64,000 bases of DNA from Bacteroidota bacterium (GCA_963169345.1 CAUJCT010000026.1:1-64000), one strand, 5' to 3'. Counted from the stretch's first letter, positions 25,501 to 35,712 are shown. A program made the numbers and translations. Notes: generated by a model from the sequence alone, not told the origin.

Positions 25501-26985
25501 GTGAATCATTTGAATGCTTTGCTCATAGAATCAATGGCAATAAAACTTGCTGAAATTTGCAAAGGCAAAACTGTATTCGATTGCTTCAGTAACTCGCCTG
25601 AAGAATGGGTGCTGGACCTCGGAACTTTTCATATCAAATGTTTGTTTTACCACGGTGAAATCCTGTTTTTCTTCAATCACGAAAATCCATCTAAAAGCCG
25701 TCTTTTTAAACCTCAATTCTCCGAAATAAAAGGAAGTAGTATAACTGAACTGCATACCCACCCCTTCGAAAGAAGTTTCCATATTCATTTCAGTAATGGC
25801 TTCACCTTACTTTTCAAATGTCATGGCAGGAAATCGAATATCATGCTTTTTGAAAATGAAACCGCAGTTGACCATTTCAGACAACATCTCGAAAACGACC
25901 TGAATTACAAATTCTCTGACCTGATCAGGGAAACCACAATGGACTTTTCTCTTAAGGGAGATGAGCTGCTCAAAACATATCCGTTTTTACCTTCTGAAAT
26001 TTTAAATCATACTCCCTTTGATTCACCAGATAACCTAGAAAATCGTGTAAAATACTATCGCTCCTTAAATGGCATTTCCTTCGATTCAAATAGTTTTCAA
26101 ATTCAACCAAATGACAATGGTTCTTTATTGGAAGATATCAATCGTTTTTCAGCCACATACTTAAAAACCAAATCATTTTTTGAACGCAAACAACAACTTT
26201 ACACGAATTGCCTGAATGCGATAGATGATAAATCCAACTTCATATCAGCTAATAAAAAAGCGCTCGAAACCCTTAAAAATAAACGCCCGGACGGAGAAAT
26301 AGGCAATATCATTTTAGCCAATCTGCATCTTATTAAACCTGGTTTGAAATCAATCGTACTTGCCGATATCTACAACGATAATACAGATATTCTAGTGCAA
26401 CTGGATGAAAAACTCAATGCTGTAGAAAATGCTGAACGTTATTTCAAAAAAGAAAAAGGAATCCCTCACAGCATACGCTTACTCGAAGATAAAATATCAA
26501 AAGCAGAACATACTCTAAACGAACTTAAACTCAAAAAATCTATCATCGAGAATGCCTCCGATATGCGAGGCTTAAAATCATTTATAAAGACCGAAGAAAC
26601 CAATTCAAAGGAAGATACTTTACCCTACAGAAAATTTGAATTTAACGGTTTCGAAATCTTCGTTGGAAAACACGCTGACAGCAATGAAAAACTGTTAAAC
26701 TATTACAGTGATAAAAACGATACATGGTTGCATGCCAGAGATGTTTCAGGAAGCCATGTTATCATTAAATCCAAAGGGAAAACCGATCTGCCTAAAGATG
26801 TCCTCGAAGCGGCTGCCGGGTTGGCTGCTTATTACTCCAAAAACAGGAATCAAAATCTCGTCACTGTAACTTATACACTCCGAAAATACGTCAGAAAAAT
26901 TAAAGGAGCCGATAAAGGCAAAGTGACTGTCACAATGGATAAATCCTTATTGGTGAAGCCAGGAAAATCTACTCCTCTTTCTTAA
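25501..26985 (+). CDS. NFACT family protein (RqcH-like ribosome quality control)
   Basis: 494 residues starting at GTG. The N-terminal NFACT-N part includes HPFERSFHIHF (about 87-97) and LFKCHGRKSNIMLFEN. A coiled-coil middle (about 300-370) follows, then the NFACT-R domain with FEIFVGKHADSNEKL, DTWLHARDVSGSHVII and AAGLAAYYSKNRNQ. RqcH binds stalled 50S-peptidyl-tRNA complexes and adds C-terminal alanine tails. The Asp-Arg pair needed in Bacillus RqcH appears here as Glu90-Arg91. It is shorter than the usual about 570 residues. Its 3' end overlaps the convergent AsmA-like gene by 17 nt. Confidence 0.85.
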   Translation: MNHLNALLIESMAIKLAEICKGKTVFDCFSNSPEEWVLDLGTFHIKCLFYHGEILFFFNHENPSKSRLFKPQFSEIKGSSITELHTHPFERSFHIHFSNGFTLLFKCHGRKSNIMLFENETAVDHFRQHLENDLNYKFSDLIRETTMDFSLKGDELLKTYPFLPSEILNHTPFDSPDNLENRVKYYRSLNGISFDSNSFQIQPNDNGSLLEDINRFSATYLKTKSFFERKQQLYTNCLNAIDDKSNFISANKKALETLKNKRPDGEIGNIILANLHLIKPGLKSIVLADIYNDNTDILVQLDEKLNAVENAERYFKKEKGIPHSIRLLEDKISKAEHTLNELKLKKSIIENASDMRGLKSFIKTEETNSKEDTLPYRKFEFNGFEIFVGKHADSNEKLLNYYSDKNDTWLHARDVSGSHVIIKSKGKTDLPKDVLEAAAGLAAYYSKNRNQNLVTVTYTLRKYVRKIKGADKGKVTVTMDKSLLVKPGKSTPLS

Positions 26986-29701
26986 GAATTCCGCCCTTTA
27001 TCTTATCCAAACCTATCTTTGCTTCTTCCTCAGCTTTTCTCTTGGCTTCTTCTTTAGCCTTGTCAGCCGCAGCTTTTGCTTGTTCTTCTGCTTTTCTTTT
27101 TTCTTCCGCCAGTTTTTCTTCCGCTGCCTTTTTCTCAGCTGCCAGTCTTTCCTGTGTGGCTTGTTTAACTTTATTTAATGAATCCAGTGTTTTTTGCTTA
27201 GCGGCTTCTGCTCTGCGTTTTGCTTCATCCTTTGCTGCCTGAATCTGTTGATTGGCCTGATCTTTCAACTGGTCTTTGACTGAATTGACAAATGAATTCT
27301 TCGCATCATGAAGACTGACTTTAACATCTGGTTTATTAAAGAAACCTCCAATTAATACATCGATATCCACCATCTCACTAAGTGCTATATTCAATCCTTT
27401 ACTCTTTGCCTGATCTGTCAGGTTGCTTAATGCAGTATTAGCCTCACCGAAATCTTTTCTTGGAATCGATAATTTTGCAACATATTGAATGCTTTGGTCC
27501 AGTGCAGTAAATCCACTGATCTTAGCCTTTGCTCCAGTCCATAATGGCACTATCATCGAATCCAGCATGACTTTACCATTTGCAATAGCCAGCTTGAAAT
27601 TGAGGTTCTTTAAATTCAGATTTTTCAACTTATCCAACTTGAGTTTATCTGCCAGTATATTCAGAATTGGCAAACTCTTCACAGCTGCATCGCTTATGCC
27701 CATTTGAATTGAACCGGTTACTGTTGGATAATTGACACTTAAGTCCTGATTGAAATTATTGGAAAGATTAATCTTAGCATTGAAAAGCCCTTGAGTATAC
27801 TGAGCTACAGGCATCAATTTCCTCACCATTTCAAAATTATTGAAAGTCTGAATAATGTCAAGTGAGTTGACGTTAAAATCTATATTACTGAAAGGAAATT
27901 TAGGGTTCTTCGAATCATAAACACCATTCAAACCCATTGACCCGCCTAATAATTCGACACCTACTTTCTCAAAAAATAATTGCTTATCGCGGGCTATAAT
28001 TTTACCGCCCAGATTGGTCATTTTTAAGTTATCGTAAATCAAGGTGTTAATTTTAGACCCAAATTCGAAATCAATGTTCCCGGGTACTTCAAATGCCTGT
28101 AATGGAATAGTATCAGATGGTGCCGGCTCTTTCGATACTTCCTCTTCACTTAAAAACTCATTGGCATTAAAATAGTTTGAATTTAATGTGAACTGACCTT
28201 TTAACAACTCATCTCTTAACATATAGCCGAATATGTTGTTGATATTGCCATTCATATCAAAATCACTCATTCCAACTTTGCCTTTTAATGAATTTAGAAC
28301 TACAGTTTTCGGGTTAAAACTCATGGACGCATTTAAATCCGTGCCCATTGGTAAGTTCTCCGGATCTTTAAAATGAAAGTTCAATGCCTCAAAATTACCA
28401 TTGGCATCGAAATTCTCAATTTGCTGGTTTTCGATACTGCTTACAAATCCTTTAAATTGAATATCACTTTTTATAAGTCCACTTATCTCCGTAGCTTTAT
28501 CAAGTGGTATCAGACCTCTGAACTGATCAAGATTAACATTGCCTTTTAAAGCACCATCTATATATGGATTGCTCACAGGTGTCTTCACCATGAGCTTAGC
28601 AGATATTGGTTCTCCGGCAACACTGGCATTGAACCGGCTCAAATTAACCAATGTATTGTCCATGTAACCGCTAGGATTATCTATAGCTAAATTGACGAAT
28701 ACACTTTCGAGCGATTTTGGTAAATCCGGATATCTGAAATAACCATTGTCAATATCCAGCTTGACACCAAATCCAGGCATCTTATCATCTGTCATTTTAC
28801 CTTTAAAATAACCTGACAGACCCAGTTTGCCGCCAGCTTTCATCTTTTCAAAACTATTGGCATACATCCCCGGAACAATAGATAAGAATGCTTTAAAATC
28901 AGACTTAGCTGTGTTAAAGACAATATCAAAATCCATATCCTCATCGTTCATGTCAACAAATCCTTCTCCTCCAATGGCCAGCTCATTCAACTTTATGGCA
29001 TTGTCCTTAAAGGTAAACTTCATGGCTTTCATGTCCATATCGAGGTTTGCCTTTATATCGGCTTTGACATCGCTTAAATAATTAACCCCACCGTATCCCA
29101 GAGTGAATGATTCGGCTTGTGTACTGGTTTCCATTAAGAACTGATCAAGTGTAAAATCACCTTTCAGCTCGTGATTCATATTATTAAGTGAAGTATAAAA
29201 ACCCAAAGACTGATCGTCATAAACAATGTTACCACCTTTCACATCCAATTTTTCCAAAGCCATTTTAAACTTCGAAGGGGTGGTGTCTGCAACCGCTGAG
29301 TCGGGTTTGGTAATATCCCAATTGGCTTTACCGTTTTCCAATACCAATAAATTTATTGTAGGTTGCTCCAGACTGATCTTATTAATTTCCATTGTTTCAC
29401 CCTTAATCACCGACATTAAGTTCAGTGAAACAGATAGTTTTGGTAAATAAACCAAGGTATCACCTTTAAAGGTGTCTTTCCCAACTATACTGAGTTCATT
29501 GATGCTTACACTGATTTTGGGAAAACTTTTAATCAGACTAATTCCAATGTCATCCGAGAAATTAATGGTGGCATTCAAACTATTGTTAGCTTCTTTCTTA
29601 GCCATTTCAATGATTTTCCCTTTAAATAAAAAAGGCAATGCAACAAGTGCTATGATCAGCACCAGTATAGTTATGCCGCTAATCTTCAGAAATTTTTTCA
29701 T
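26969..29701 (-). CDS. AsmA-like protein with charged coiled-coil C-terminal tail
   Basis: The start at 29701 gives MKKFLKISGITILVLIIALV, one N-terminal inner-membrane anchor typical of AsmA/TamB-like proteins; a longer frame from 29731 adds ten residues of no obvious value. About 770 residues of beta-rich repeats follow, containing AsmA hallmarks (INKISLEQPTINLLVLENGK, LDVKGGNIVYDDQ). The last 100 or so residues are an Ala/Glu/Lys-rich helix with no such domain in ordinary AsmA proteins. It is probably involved in phospholipid transport between membranes. The 3' end overlaps the NFACT gene. Confidence 0.85.
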   Translation of the reverse strand: MKKFLKISGITILVLIIALVALPFLFKGKIIEMAKKEANNSLNATINFSDDIGISLIKSFPKISVSINELSIVGKDTFKGDTLVYLPKLSVSLNLMSVIKGETMEINKISLEQPTINLLVLENGKANWDITKPDSAVADTTPSKFKMALEKLDVKGGNIVYDDQSLGFYTSLNNMNHELKGDFTLDQFLMETSTQAESFTLGYGGVNYLSDVKADIKANLDMDMKAMKFTFKDNAIKLNELAIGGEGFVDMNDEDMDFDIVFNTAKSDFKAFLSIVPGMYANSFEKMKAGGKLGLSGYFKGKMTDDKMPGFGVKLDIDNGYFRYPDLPKSLESVFVNLAIDNPSGYMDNTLVNLSRFNASVAGEPISAKLMVKTPVSNPYIDGALKGNVNLDQFRGLIPLDKATEISGLIKSDIQFKGFVSSIENQQIENFDANGNFEALNFHFKDPENLPMGTDLNASMSFNPKTVVLNSLKGKVGMSDFDMNGNINNIFGYMLRDELLKGQFTLNSNYFNANEFLSEEEVSKEPAPSDTIPLQAFEVPGNIDFEFGSKINTLIYDNLKMTNLGGKIIARDKQLFFEKVGVELLGGSMGLNGVYDSKNPKFPFSNIDFNVNSLDIIQTFNNFEMVRKLMPVAQYTQGLFNAKINLSNNFNQDLSVNYPTVTGSIQMGISDAAVKSLPILNILADKLKLDKLKNLNLKNLNFKLAIANGKVMLDSMIVPLWTGAKAKISGFTALDQSIQYVAKLSIPRKDFGEANTALSNLTDQAKSKGLNIALSEMVDIDVLIGGFFNKPDVKVSLHDAKNSFVNSVKDQLKDQANQQIQAAKDEAKRRAEAAKQKTLDSLNKVKQATQERLAAEKKAAEEKLAEEKRKAEEQAKAAADKAKEEAKRKAEEEAKIGLDKIKGGILKKEE

Positions 29702-29717
29702 GTTATAACAATTGAAA

Positions 29718-29725
29718 CAAAAATA
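29718..29725 (-). promoter_or_regulatory. Promoter -7 element TATTTTTG
   Basis: 16 nt upstream of the chosen ATG (29701) of the AsmA-like gene. It supports that start over the upstream GTG/ATG-like frame extension. Confidence 0.45.
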
Positions 29726-29734
29726 GTGCAAAAA

Positions 29735-30682
29735 TTATTGCACTCCTTCTGTTGTATGATTCTTAAGGAAATCTTCGTAAGCCATACGAATACCTTCATC
29801 CAGTGAGGTTTTATGGTGCCAGCCCAAACTGTGCAGAAACGACGAATCCATCAGTTTTTTCGGCGTGCCATCCGGCTTGCTTGTATCAAATCGCAATTCG
29901 CCTTCAAATCCGATAATCGATTTAATTTTTAATGCCAGGTCTTTGATACTTAAATCAAAATTGCTTCCAACATTGACAAATTGCTTGCCGTCGTAATTAT
30001 TCATCAGGAATAAAGCTGCTTCTGCAAGATCATCAGCATATAAAAATTCTCTCATCGGAGAACCTGTACCCCAAATTTCAACTGAAGCATTTCCATTGAC
30101 TTTAGCCTCGTGAAATTTTCGGATTAAGGCAGGTAATACATGCGAATTCTGTGGGTGATAATTGTCATTGATACCGTAGAGATTTGTCGGCATTACACTG
30201 ATGTAGTTGCATCCATACTGGTCTCTGTAGGCTTCCACCATTTTAATACCTGCTATTTTAGCTATGGCGTATGGTTCGTTGGTACTCTCCAATAACCCAG
30301 TAAGTAAATACTCTTCTTTTAATGGCTGTGGCGCTAATTTTGGATAAATACAGCTACTGCCAAAAAACATTAGTTTCTTCACTCCATTCAGGTAAGACTG
30401 ATGAATAATATTGTTCTGAATACACAAATTATCGTGAATAAATTCAGCGCGATAGGTGTTGTTGGCAACTATACCACCCACTTTTGCCGCTGCTAAAAAT
30501 ACATACTCCGGCTTCTCCAATTCAAAGAAGTGAGCAACTGCTTTTTGATCCCTTAAATCGAGTTCTTTTGAAGTCCTTGTGATGATATTGGTGTGACCCG
30601 CATTTTGCAAAGCGCGAAATACTGCACTGCCCACCATCCCCCGGTGTCCGGCAACGTAAATTTTAGAACCTGTGTGCATCAT
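29735..30682 (-). CDS. fcl: GDP-L-fucose synthase
   Basis: A 315-residue extended short-chain dehydrogenase. The NADP-binding start is [17 protein letters not shown], with [15 protein letters not shown] and [11 protein letters not shown] giving the active-site Ser-Tyr-x3-Lys, and [20 protein letters not shown]. It epimerises and reduces GDP-4-keto-6-deoxymannose to GDP-L-fucose. The partner Gmd is encoded 0.9 kb upstream on the same strand, with one unknown gene between them. Confidence 0.95.
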   Translation of the reverse strand: MMHTGSKIYVAGHRGMVGSAVFRALQNAGHTNIITRTSKELDLRDQKAVAHFFELEKPEYVFLAAAKVGGIVANNTYRAEFIHDNLCIQNNIIHQSYLNGVKKLMFFGSSCIYPKLAPQPLKEEYLLTGLLESTNEPYAIAKIAGIKMVEAYRDQYGCNYISVMPTNLYGINDNYHPQNSHVLPALIRKFHEAKVNGNASVEIWGTGSPMREFLYADDLAEAALFLMNNYDGKQFVNVGSNFDLSIKDLALKIKSIIGFEGELRFDTSKPDGTPKKLMDSSFLHSLGWHHKTSLDEGIRMAYEDFLKNHTTEGVQ

Positions 30683-30693
30683 TTTAGATGCTG

Positions 30694-30701
30694 CAAAGTT
30701 A
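30694..30701 (-). promoter_or_regulatory. Promoter -7 element TAACTTTG
   Basis: 11 nt before the fcl start, suggesting fcl has its own promoter despite its gmd-proximal position. Confidence 0.5.
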
Positions 30702-30736
30702 AGGATAAAGTCTCAATATCCTATAATCTGCTTAAG

Positions 30737-31579
30737 CTATTGCTTGCCAGTTATATAGCGGTATTCTTTTCTCTGATAAATAGCCGTAGAACGATCTCCA
30801 AACATGATGTTTAAATACTCTTCTTCCCTTTTTATCATGCCATTAGGGTAATAGGTCGTTTTGTAAATATTACTGACATTACTTCTGCTATCATAAGTTA
30901 CAGTTTGTACAATCCTGCCTTGCTCATCGTATTTATAAACGTGAACATAAGTGGTGTCGCCGCTTAAATTTAATGAAAAGTACTTTACCAATTTTCCCTG
31001 TGCATCTCTTTTATAGAATTGATTGGTATTAGGCTCCTTTGAAGAAACTGTAGTGACCATTTCTATATTGTTTATCCTGTCATACGAATGATAAACGGTC
31101 TTAAAAATATCCTTGTTCAATCTGTATTCCTCTTTATCCAGCGTGTCTCCCTTGTAGTAATACTTGATGGTAATATGAACATCCCCTTTTTTACTCTTAA
31201 CAATTGAATGATAAAATACTTTCTTCCTTGAAGCATCATAGAAAAAGGAATCCATGCCCGCTTTTTGCTCTTTTCCGTTTACCTTCATATAAAATTCCTG
31301 AACTTGAAGGAGAGAATCCAAAGAATATTTGAACACAATTCTGGAGCCATTCAATTGGTCTAAAAAGGTCATTTTATTCCCCTTTCTGTCGTACGCAACC
31401 CTCAAATCCACTCGCTTGGCACTGTCTGAATTAATTCGTGTTATGATACATGAATCTATCTTCGATTTCTGAATTGTATAAGGCTGATAGTATTTATCCG
31501 GTAATATTTGTGCATCGACATTAAAAATTGTCATTGCAGCAATCGTCAGTAAGCTTAAAGCTAATTTAAAAAATCTCAT
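30737..31579 (-). CDS. Secreted protein with YD-like beta repeats, unknown
   Basis: The signal peptide MRFFKLALSLLTIAAMTIFNVDAQ is followed by about 255 residues of repeating Tyr-rich beta strands. Examples are YDEQGRIVQTVTYDSRSNV and TTYYPNGMIKREEEY, in the style of Rhs/MORN-like antiparallel repeats found in many secreted Bacteroidota proteins. It has no T9SS sorting domain, so it is probably periplasmic. It lies between gmd and fcl on the same strand, which may be chance. Function unknown. Confidence 0.6.
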   Translation of the reverse strand: MRFFKLALSLLTIAAMTIFNVDAQILPDKYYQPYTIQKSKIDSCIITRINSDSAKRVDLRVAYDRKGNKMTFLDQLNGSRIVFKYSLDSLLQVQEFYMKVNGKEQKAGMDSFFYDASRKKVFYHSIVKSKKGDVHITIKYYYKGDTLDKEEYRLNKDIFKTVYHSYDRINNIEMVTTVSSKEPNTNQFYKRDAQGKLVKYFSLNLSGDTTYVHVYKYDEQGRIVQTVTYDSRSNVSNIYKTTYYPNGMIKREEEYLNIMFGDRSTAIYQRKEYRYITGKQ

Positions 31580-31624
31580 CTTTCGAATAGATGACGAAAA
31601 GTGTGCCGAAATAGTTGTATGGGT

Positions 31625-32761
31625 TTACTCGAAGTAACTCAGAGTTCTGAATCCACCTTCTTTCAGATACTCGTCTTTCTTCATCAAATGAAGGTCGCTT
31701 TGCATCATGTCATTTACTAAATCATCCAAAGTATGCTTAGGTTCCCAACCTAATTTGGTTCTTGACTTGGTAGCATCTCCAATTAATAAATCCACCTCAG
31801 TTGGTCTGAAATATTTAGGGTCGACATTGATTACTTCTTTTCCGACTGAAATAGCATTCAGATTGAGTTTTAACTCTTCTGCTCTGGCTTTATCAATAGA
31901 ATCTATATAGCCTTTCTCATTTACATCTGCACCTTCAAATCGCAAAGTGATACCCAAATATCCAAATGCTTTTCTGCAAAATTCTCTGATTTCAGTGGTA
32001 ACACCTGTAGCAATGACATAGTCTTCTGCCTTCTCCTGCTGAAGAATCAAATACATAGCTTCAACATAATCCTTGGCATGTCCCCAGTCGCGTTTACTGT
32101 TCAGATTTCCTAAATACAACTTCTCCTGCAATCCTAATGCAATCTTTGAAGCAGCTCTGGTAATCTTTCTGGTAACGAAAGTTTCCCCTCTGATTGGCGA
32201 TTCGTGATTGAACAATATACCATTACAAGCATAAATGTTGTAGGCTTCTCTGTAATTCACAGTGATCCAGTAGGCATACATTTTGGCGACAGCATAAGGA
32301 GATCTTGGATAAAACGGAGTTTTTTCTGACTGAGGTACTTCCTGAACCAGGCCATATAACTCAGAAGTTGAAGCCTGATAAATTTTGGTTTTACCAACCA
32401 ATCCGCAAATTTTAATAGCTTCTAAAAGTCTCAAAGTTCCTATTCCGTCTGCATTAGCAGTGTATTCAGGTGTTTCAAAACTTACATGAACGTGACTCAT
32501 AGCTGCCAGATTATAAATTTCATCCGGTTTGGTTTCCTGAATAATTCTAATCAAATTGGTGCTATCTGTCAAATCTCCGTAATGCAACTTGATATGGGCA
32601 TTCGGAACATGAGGGTCCTGATACAAATGATCGATACGGTCGGTGTTGAAAAGAGAGCTTCTACGTTTGATACCATGTACCATGTAGCCTTTCTTTAAAA
32701 GGAATTCGGCAAGATAAGCGCCATCCTGACCTGTAATTCCTGTGATGAGTGCGACTTTCAT
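31625..32761 (-). CDS. gmd: GDP-mannose 4,6-dehydratase
   Basis: A 378-residue extended SDR enzyme of the usual Gmd length. Motifs: [19 protein letters not shown] (NADP binding), [10 protein letters not shown] (active-site Thr/Ser region), [15 protein letters not shown] (Tyr-x3-Lys) and [18 protein letters not shown]. It converts GDP-mannose to GDP-4-keto-6-deoxymannose, the substrate of Fcl. The promoter TATCTTTG lies 29 nt upstream, overlapping the start region of the divergent deacetylase-like gene. Confidence 0.96.
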   Translation of the reverse strand: MKVALITGITGQDGAYLAEFLLKKGYMVHGIKRRSSLFNTDRIDHLYQDPHVPNAHIKLHYGDLTDSTNLIRIIQETKPDEIYNLAAMSHVHVSFETPEYTANADGIGTLRLLEAIKICGLVGKTKIYQASTSELYGLVQEVPQSEKTPFYPRSPYAVAKMYAYWITVNYREAYNIYACNGILFNHESPIRGETFVTRKITRAASKIALGLQEKLYLGNLNSKRDWGHAKDYVEAMYLILQQEKAEDYVIATGVTTEIREFCRKAFGYLGITLRFEGADVNEKGYIDSIDKARAEELKLNLNAISVGKEVINVDPKYFRPTEVDLLIGDATKSRTKLGWEPKHTLDDLVNDMMQSDLHLMKKDEYLKEGGFRTLSYFE

Positions 32762-32769
32762 TAATTTTG
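32762..32769 (+). promoter_or_regulatory. Promoter -7 element TAATTTTG for the deacetylase-like gene
   Basis: TAnnTTTG directly beside the gmd start codon. The in-frame TTG at 32778 lies 8 nt downstream. Confidence 0.4.
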
Positions 32770-32777
32770 TAGTTAAT

Positions 32778-34082
32778 TTGCGAAAAAATGCAAAGATAAC
32801 TAAAGTTTTGGTTCTAATCTATTCTTCCTTTAAAAGCCCGAGGCTGGAGTATGTACTCGATTACCTTTTTATAAAAAGAATGGGATTGGAATATTCGCTT
32901 GTAGATAGCTTGGAATCGTCTGATTTAGAGGGTAAAATAACCATTTCCTACGCCGATGTTACTATTGAAAATGCCTGGAATATTCTGCCGGATAATCTTT
33001 TAAAAGAATCCGAAATATTAAAGTCTATCGATTGCTCAAGGTATTCAAACGCTTCAAATTGCCCTGATCCATTAGCCTTTATTTTCTTTCATTTGAGTCG
33101 TTATGAAGAATATTTGAACCACGAAGTTGACCAACATGGTAGATTTCAATACAAAAATTCCATTCTTTCCAAAACCAATGTTTCTTCAGTTCTAAATCTC
33201 CCTCAAGTGGACATTTTAGTGCAACAATTTGCTGAAAAACTGAGTCAATATACACATCAAACAATTCAGGTCCTAAATTCTGATTTGCCTTCAGTGTGCC
33301 CAAGCATAGATATAGATTCTGTATTTGCATATAAAGGTCGTCCTATTATCCGACATATTGGTGCAATGCTTAAAGACCTTTTCAAGCTGAGATGGCATGA
33401 AATCTCTAAACGCTTATCTGTTCTTGCAAAAACAACAAAAGACCCAAATGATAATTTCGATTATCAATTGCAAATTCTTAGTAATACTCAAGCCCATTAT
33501 TTCATTCAATGCGGTCCTTATGGACAATTTGATAAAAATATAGCTCTCTCAAATTCTGAATTTCAATCCATCATTCGTCAGCTTATTCAGCATGGCCATG
33601 TAATTGGATTGCATCCAAGTTATAGTTCCGATAGTGACCCTGATAAAATTAAAAGGGAAAAAGAACTACTTGAAAAAACCTTTCAAATTGAAGTTAAAAA
33701 TTCAAGACAACACTTTCTCAAAATGCGTTTACCGCAAACTTATAGAGCACTGTTGGCTTGTGGAATTGAATCAGACTGGTCAATGGGATACTCTGAAGAA
33801 TTTGGCTATAGAGCCGGAACTGCTTGCCCTTTCAATTGGTTTGACCTTGAAAAAAATTGTACTACAAAATTACGAATAGTACCATTCTTTGCAATGGATG
33901 TTGTTTTCAAACAATTTAAAAACACGACACCGCAAAATTGCTTGCATACAACTTTGCCCATGAGAGATTGGCTGAAAAAAAACAATTTGCCATTTGTTTT
34001 TGTATTTCACAATGAATCACTCAGTCAGCAAAGAGGTTGGAAAGGTTGGCAAATCGTTTTCGAAAAATGGGTAAAGGGATGA
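32778..34082 (+). CDS. Polysaccharide-deacetylase-like protein
   Basis: The open frame extends to 32742 inside gmd. I prefer the TTG at 32778 just after the promoter box, but the start is uncertain. The protein matches Bacteroidota polysaccharide deacetylase family members: [19 protein letters not shown] (metal-binding Asp region), an [20 protein letters not shown] histidine motif, [20 protein letters not shown] and [20 protein letters not shown]. It probably acts on a surface glycan. It overlaps the next gene by 4 nt (ATGA), indicating translational coupling. Confidence 0.8.
   Translation: MRKNAKITKVLVLIYSSFKSPRLEYVLDYLFIKRMGLEYSLVDSLESSDLEGKITISYADVTIENAWNILPDNLLKESEILKSIDCSRYSNASNCPDPLAFIFFHLSRYEEYLNHEVDQHGRFQYKNSILSKTNVSSVLNLPQVDILVQQFAEKLSQYTHQTIQVLNSDLPSVCPSIDIDSVFAYKGRPIIRHIGAMLKDLFKLRWHEISKRLSVLAKTTKDPNDNFDYQLQILSNTQAHYFIQCGPYGQFDKNIALSNSEFQSIIRQLIQHGHVIGLHPSYSSDSDPDKIKREKELLEKTFQIEVKNSRQHFLKMRLPQTYRALLACGIESDWSMGYSEEFGYRAGTACPFNWFDLEKNCTTKLRIVPFFAMDVVFKQFKNTTPQNCLHTTLPMRDWLKKNNLPFVFVFHNESLSQQRGWKGWQIVFEKWVKG
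32791..32798 (-). promoter_or_regulatory. Promoter -7 element TATCTTTG of gmd
   Basis: Lies on the minus strand inside the 5' coding part of the opposing deacetylase-like gene. The two promoters face each other and transcripts should overlap briefly. Confidence 0.5.
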
Positions 34083-34999
34083 ATAAAATACAATATATCA
34101 AGCACAATAAAATTGATAAACATCGATGGGATAATTGTATAAAAAACAGTCCCAATGGCTTGATATATGCGTACTCCTTTTTTCTTGATACAATGGCTGA
34201 AGAAAGGTGGGATGCTTTGGTTCTTGGCGATTATCAGGCTGTTTTCCCACTTGTTTGGAACAGAAAATACGGTTTGAAGTATTTATATCAACCATACTTC
34301 TGTCAGCAACTTGGCTTGTTTGAAACAGAGAATTTAAGTGAAGAATTATTGCACGATTTCATTCGCAAAATTCCACGTTCATTTGTCTATTGGGATTTTC
34401 ATCTGAACTATAAAAATAACTTCTTTAGTCCCGGGATTCAGTTCATCAACCGCACCAGCTTTACGATTGATTTGAATCAGGACTATTTGAGTATCTACGA
34501 TCGTTTCAACTCAGATGCAAAAAAGAATCTTGCCAAAGCGGCCTTAGCCGGTTATCAATTGGTAAAGCCAACATCTGCTGAATCTGCTGCGGATTGCTTT
34601 TTTGAAGCATACGGCATTTGGTATTCGCAGCCCGAAAAATTAAAACGCAGAATTCTAAAATGTGCTACAATAGCAATTCAGAATAAAATGGGATTTTGCC
34701 GGGAAATCCATGGTAAAGACGGCCAATTGTGGTGCTCCGGTTTTTTCTTCATTTCACACAATCGTATTCATTATGCTATGGCTGCACCGACAGAGTTAGG
34801 AAAAAAAATAGGTGCTACTCATGTACTGATTGATGAGGTTCTTAAAGAATTTTCCAATTCTGATATGACTTTTGATTTTGAAGGTTCTGATTTAAAAAAT
34901 GTAGCTTACTTTTATTCTAAATTTGGCTCTGTTAAAAAACACTATCTCGAAATTATTCATAACAGATTGCCTTGGTGGATGCAATTACTAAAAAAGTAG
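34079..34999 (+). CDS. GNAT/FemAB-like acyltransferase domain protein
   Basis: Starts at the ATG overlapping the previous stop. The 306 residues contain a two-lobed FemAB/GNAT-like pattern: an N-terminal half with WDALVLGDYQAVFPLVW and KYGLKYLYQPYFCQQLG, and a C-terminal half with FFFISHNRIHYAMAAPTELGK then MTFDFEGSDLKNVAYFYSKFG. Genes of this type sit beside deacetylase-like genes in Bacteroidota and may modify cell-wall or glycan precursors. No substrate can be named. Confidence 0.7.
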   Translation: MNKIQYIKHNKIDKHRWDNCIKNSPNGLIYAYSFFLDTMAEERWDALVLGDYQAVFPLVWNRKYGLKYLYQPYFCQQLGLFETENLSEELLHDFIRKIPRSFVYWDFHLNYKNNFFSPGIQFINRTSFTIDLNQDYLSIYDRFNSDAKKNLAKAALAGYQLVKPTSAESAADCFFEAYGIWYSQPEKLKRRILKCATIAIQNKMGFCREIHGKDGQLWCSGFFFISHNRIHYAMAAPTELGKKIGATHVLIDEVLKEFSNSDMTFDFEGSDLKNVAYFYSKFGSVKKHYLEIIHNRLPWWMQLLKK

Positions 35000-35090
35000 T
35001 CATAGGTATATTTCAAATTAATAAAAGTTGAAATGTACTGAATACTGAACAGTTTGAGCAGAATCTAAAGTCAAAAACTTATATTTTTCG

Positions 35091-35098
35091 TAGGTTTG
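35091..35098 (+). promoter_or_regulatory. Promoter -7 element TAGGTTTG, near-leaderless
   Basis: Five nt before the ATG at 35104, first gene of a three-gene overlapping operon. Confidence 0.55.
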
Positions 35099-35103
35099 CA
35101 GAA

Positions 35104-35712
35104 ATGAAAATTCTTTGCATTGGTAGAAACTACGGCTTGCATGCCAAAGAACTTGGAAATGAAATTCCGGATAAACCTGTTATTTTTAGTAAACCGGATA
35201 CAGCTTTACTTAGAAATAACGAGGCTTTCTACATTCCCTCTTTTAGTAATGATGTACATTATGAAACTGAACTTGTTGTGCGAATAGAAAAAATGGGGAA
35301 ATCAATCGAACCTCAATTCGCTCACAAATATTATTCTCATATTACTCTTGGTGTTGATTTCACTGCCCGCGATGTGCAAAATGAACTCAAGTCGAAAGGA
35401 CTTCCATGGGAGCTTGCAAAAGCATTTGATAATTCTGCAGTTGTGGGTGAATTTATTCCAATCGAAAATCGTCCAATTCAAGACCTGCATTTCACACTGG
35501 TAAAAAATGGACAAGTCGTTCAAACCGGTCACACCTCAGATATGCTGTTTAAAGTGGATGAAATTATTGCTTTCGTCTCAAAATACTTTACACTTAAGAC
35601 AGGTGATTTAATCTTTACAGGTACGCCCGCAGGTGTTGGAAAAGTTGATATTGGTGATCAGTTAGTCGGTAAACTGGAAGGCCGAGAATTGTTTAATTTT
35701 GAAATCAAATGA
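35104..35712 (+). CDS. Fumarylacetoacetate hydrolase (FAH) family protein
   Basis: A compact 202-residue FAH-fold protein. Motifs include ILCIGRNYGLHAKELG, HYETELVVRIEK (metal-binding Glu residues), GVDFTARDVQ and FTGTPAGVGKVDIGDQL. Members hydrolyse or decarboxylate/isomerise small acylpyruvate-like acids and bind Mg or Mn. The substrate is not inferable. It overlaps the M23 peptidase gene by 4 nt (ATGA), the first in a run of three coupled genes. Confidence 0.9.
   Translation: MKILCIGRNYGLHAKELGNEIPDKPVIFSKPDTALLRNNEAFYIPSFSNDVHYETELVVRIEKMGKSIEPQFAHKYYSHITLGVDFTARDVQNELKSKGLPWELAKAFDNSAVVGEFIPIENRPIQDLHFTLVKNGQVVQTGHTSDMLFKVDEIIAFVSKYFTLKTGDLIFTGTPAGVGKVDIGDQLVGKLEGRELFNFEIK

Noticed and set aside
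25499..25504. ATG at 25499 as the start of the NFACT gene
   Set aside because: It is followed at once by TGA in that frame; the GTG at 25501 opens the long frame.
27000..27270. Low-complexity tract that could be taken for a DNA repeat array
   Set aside because: It is the coding sequence of an Ala/Glu/Lys helix; the DNA units are not regular and there are no spacers.
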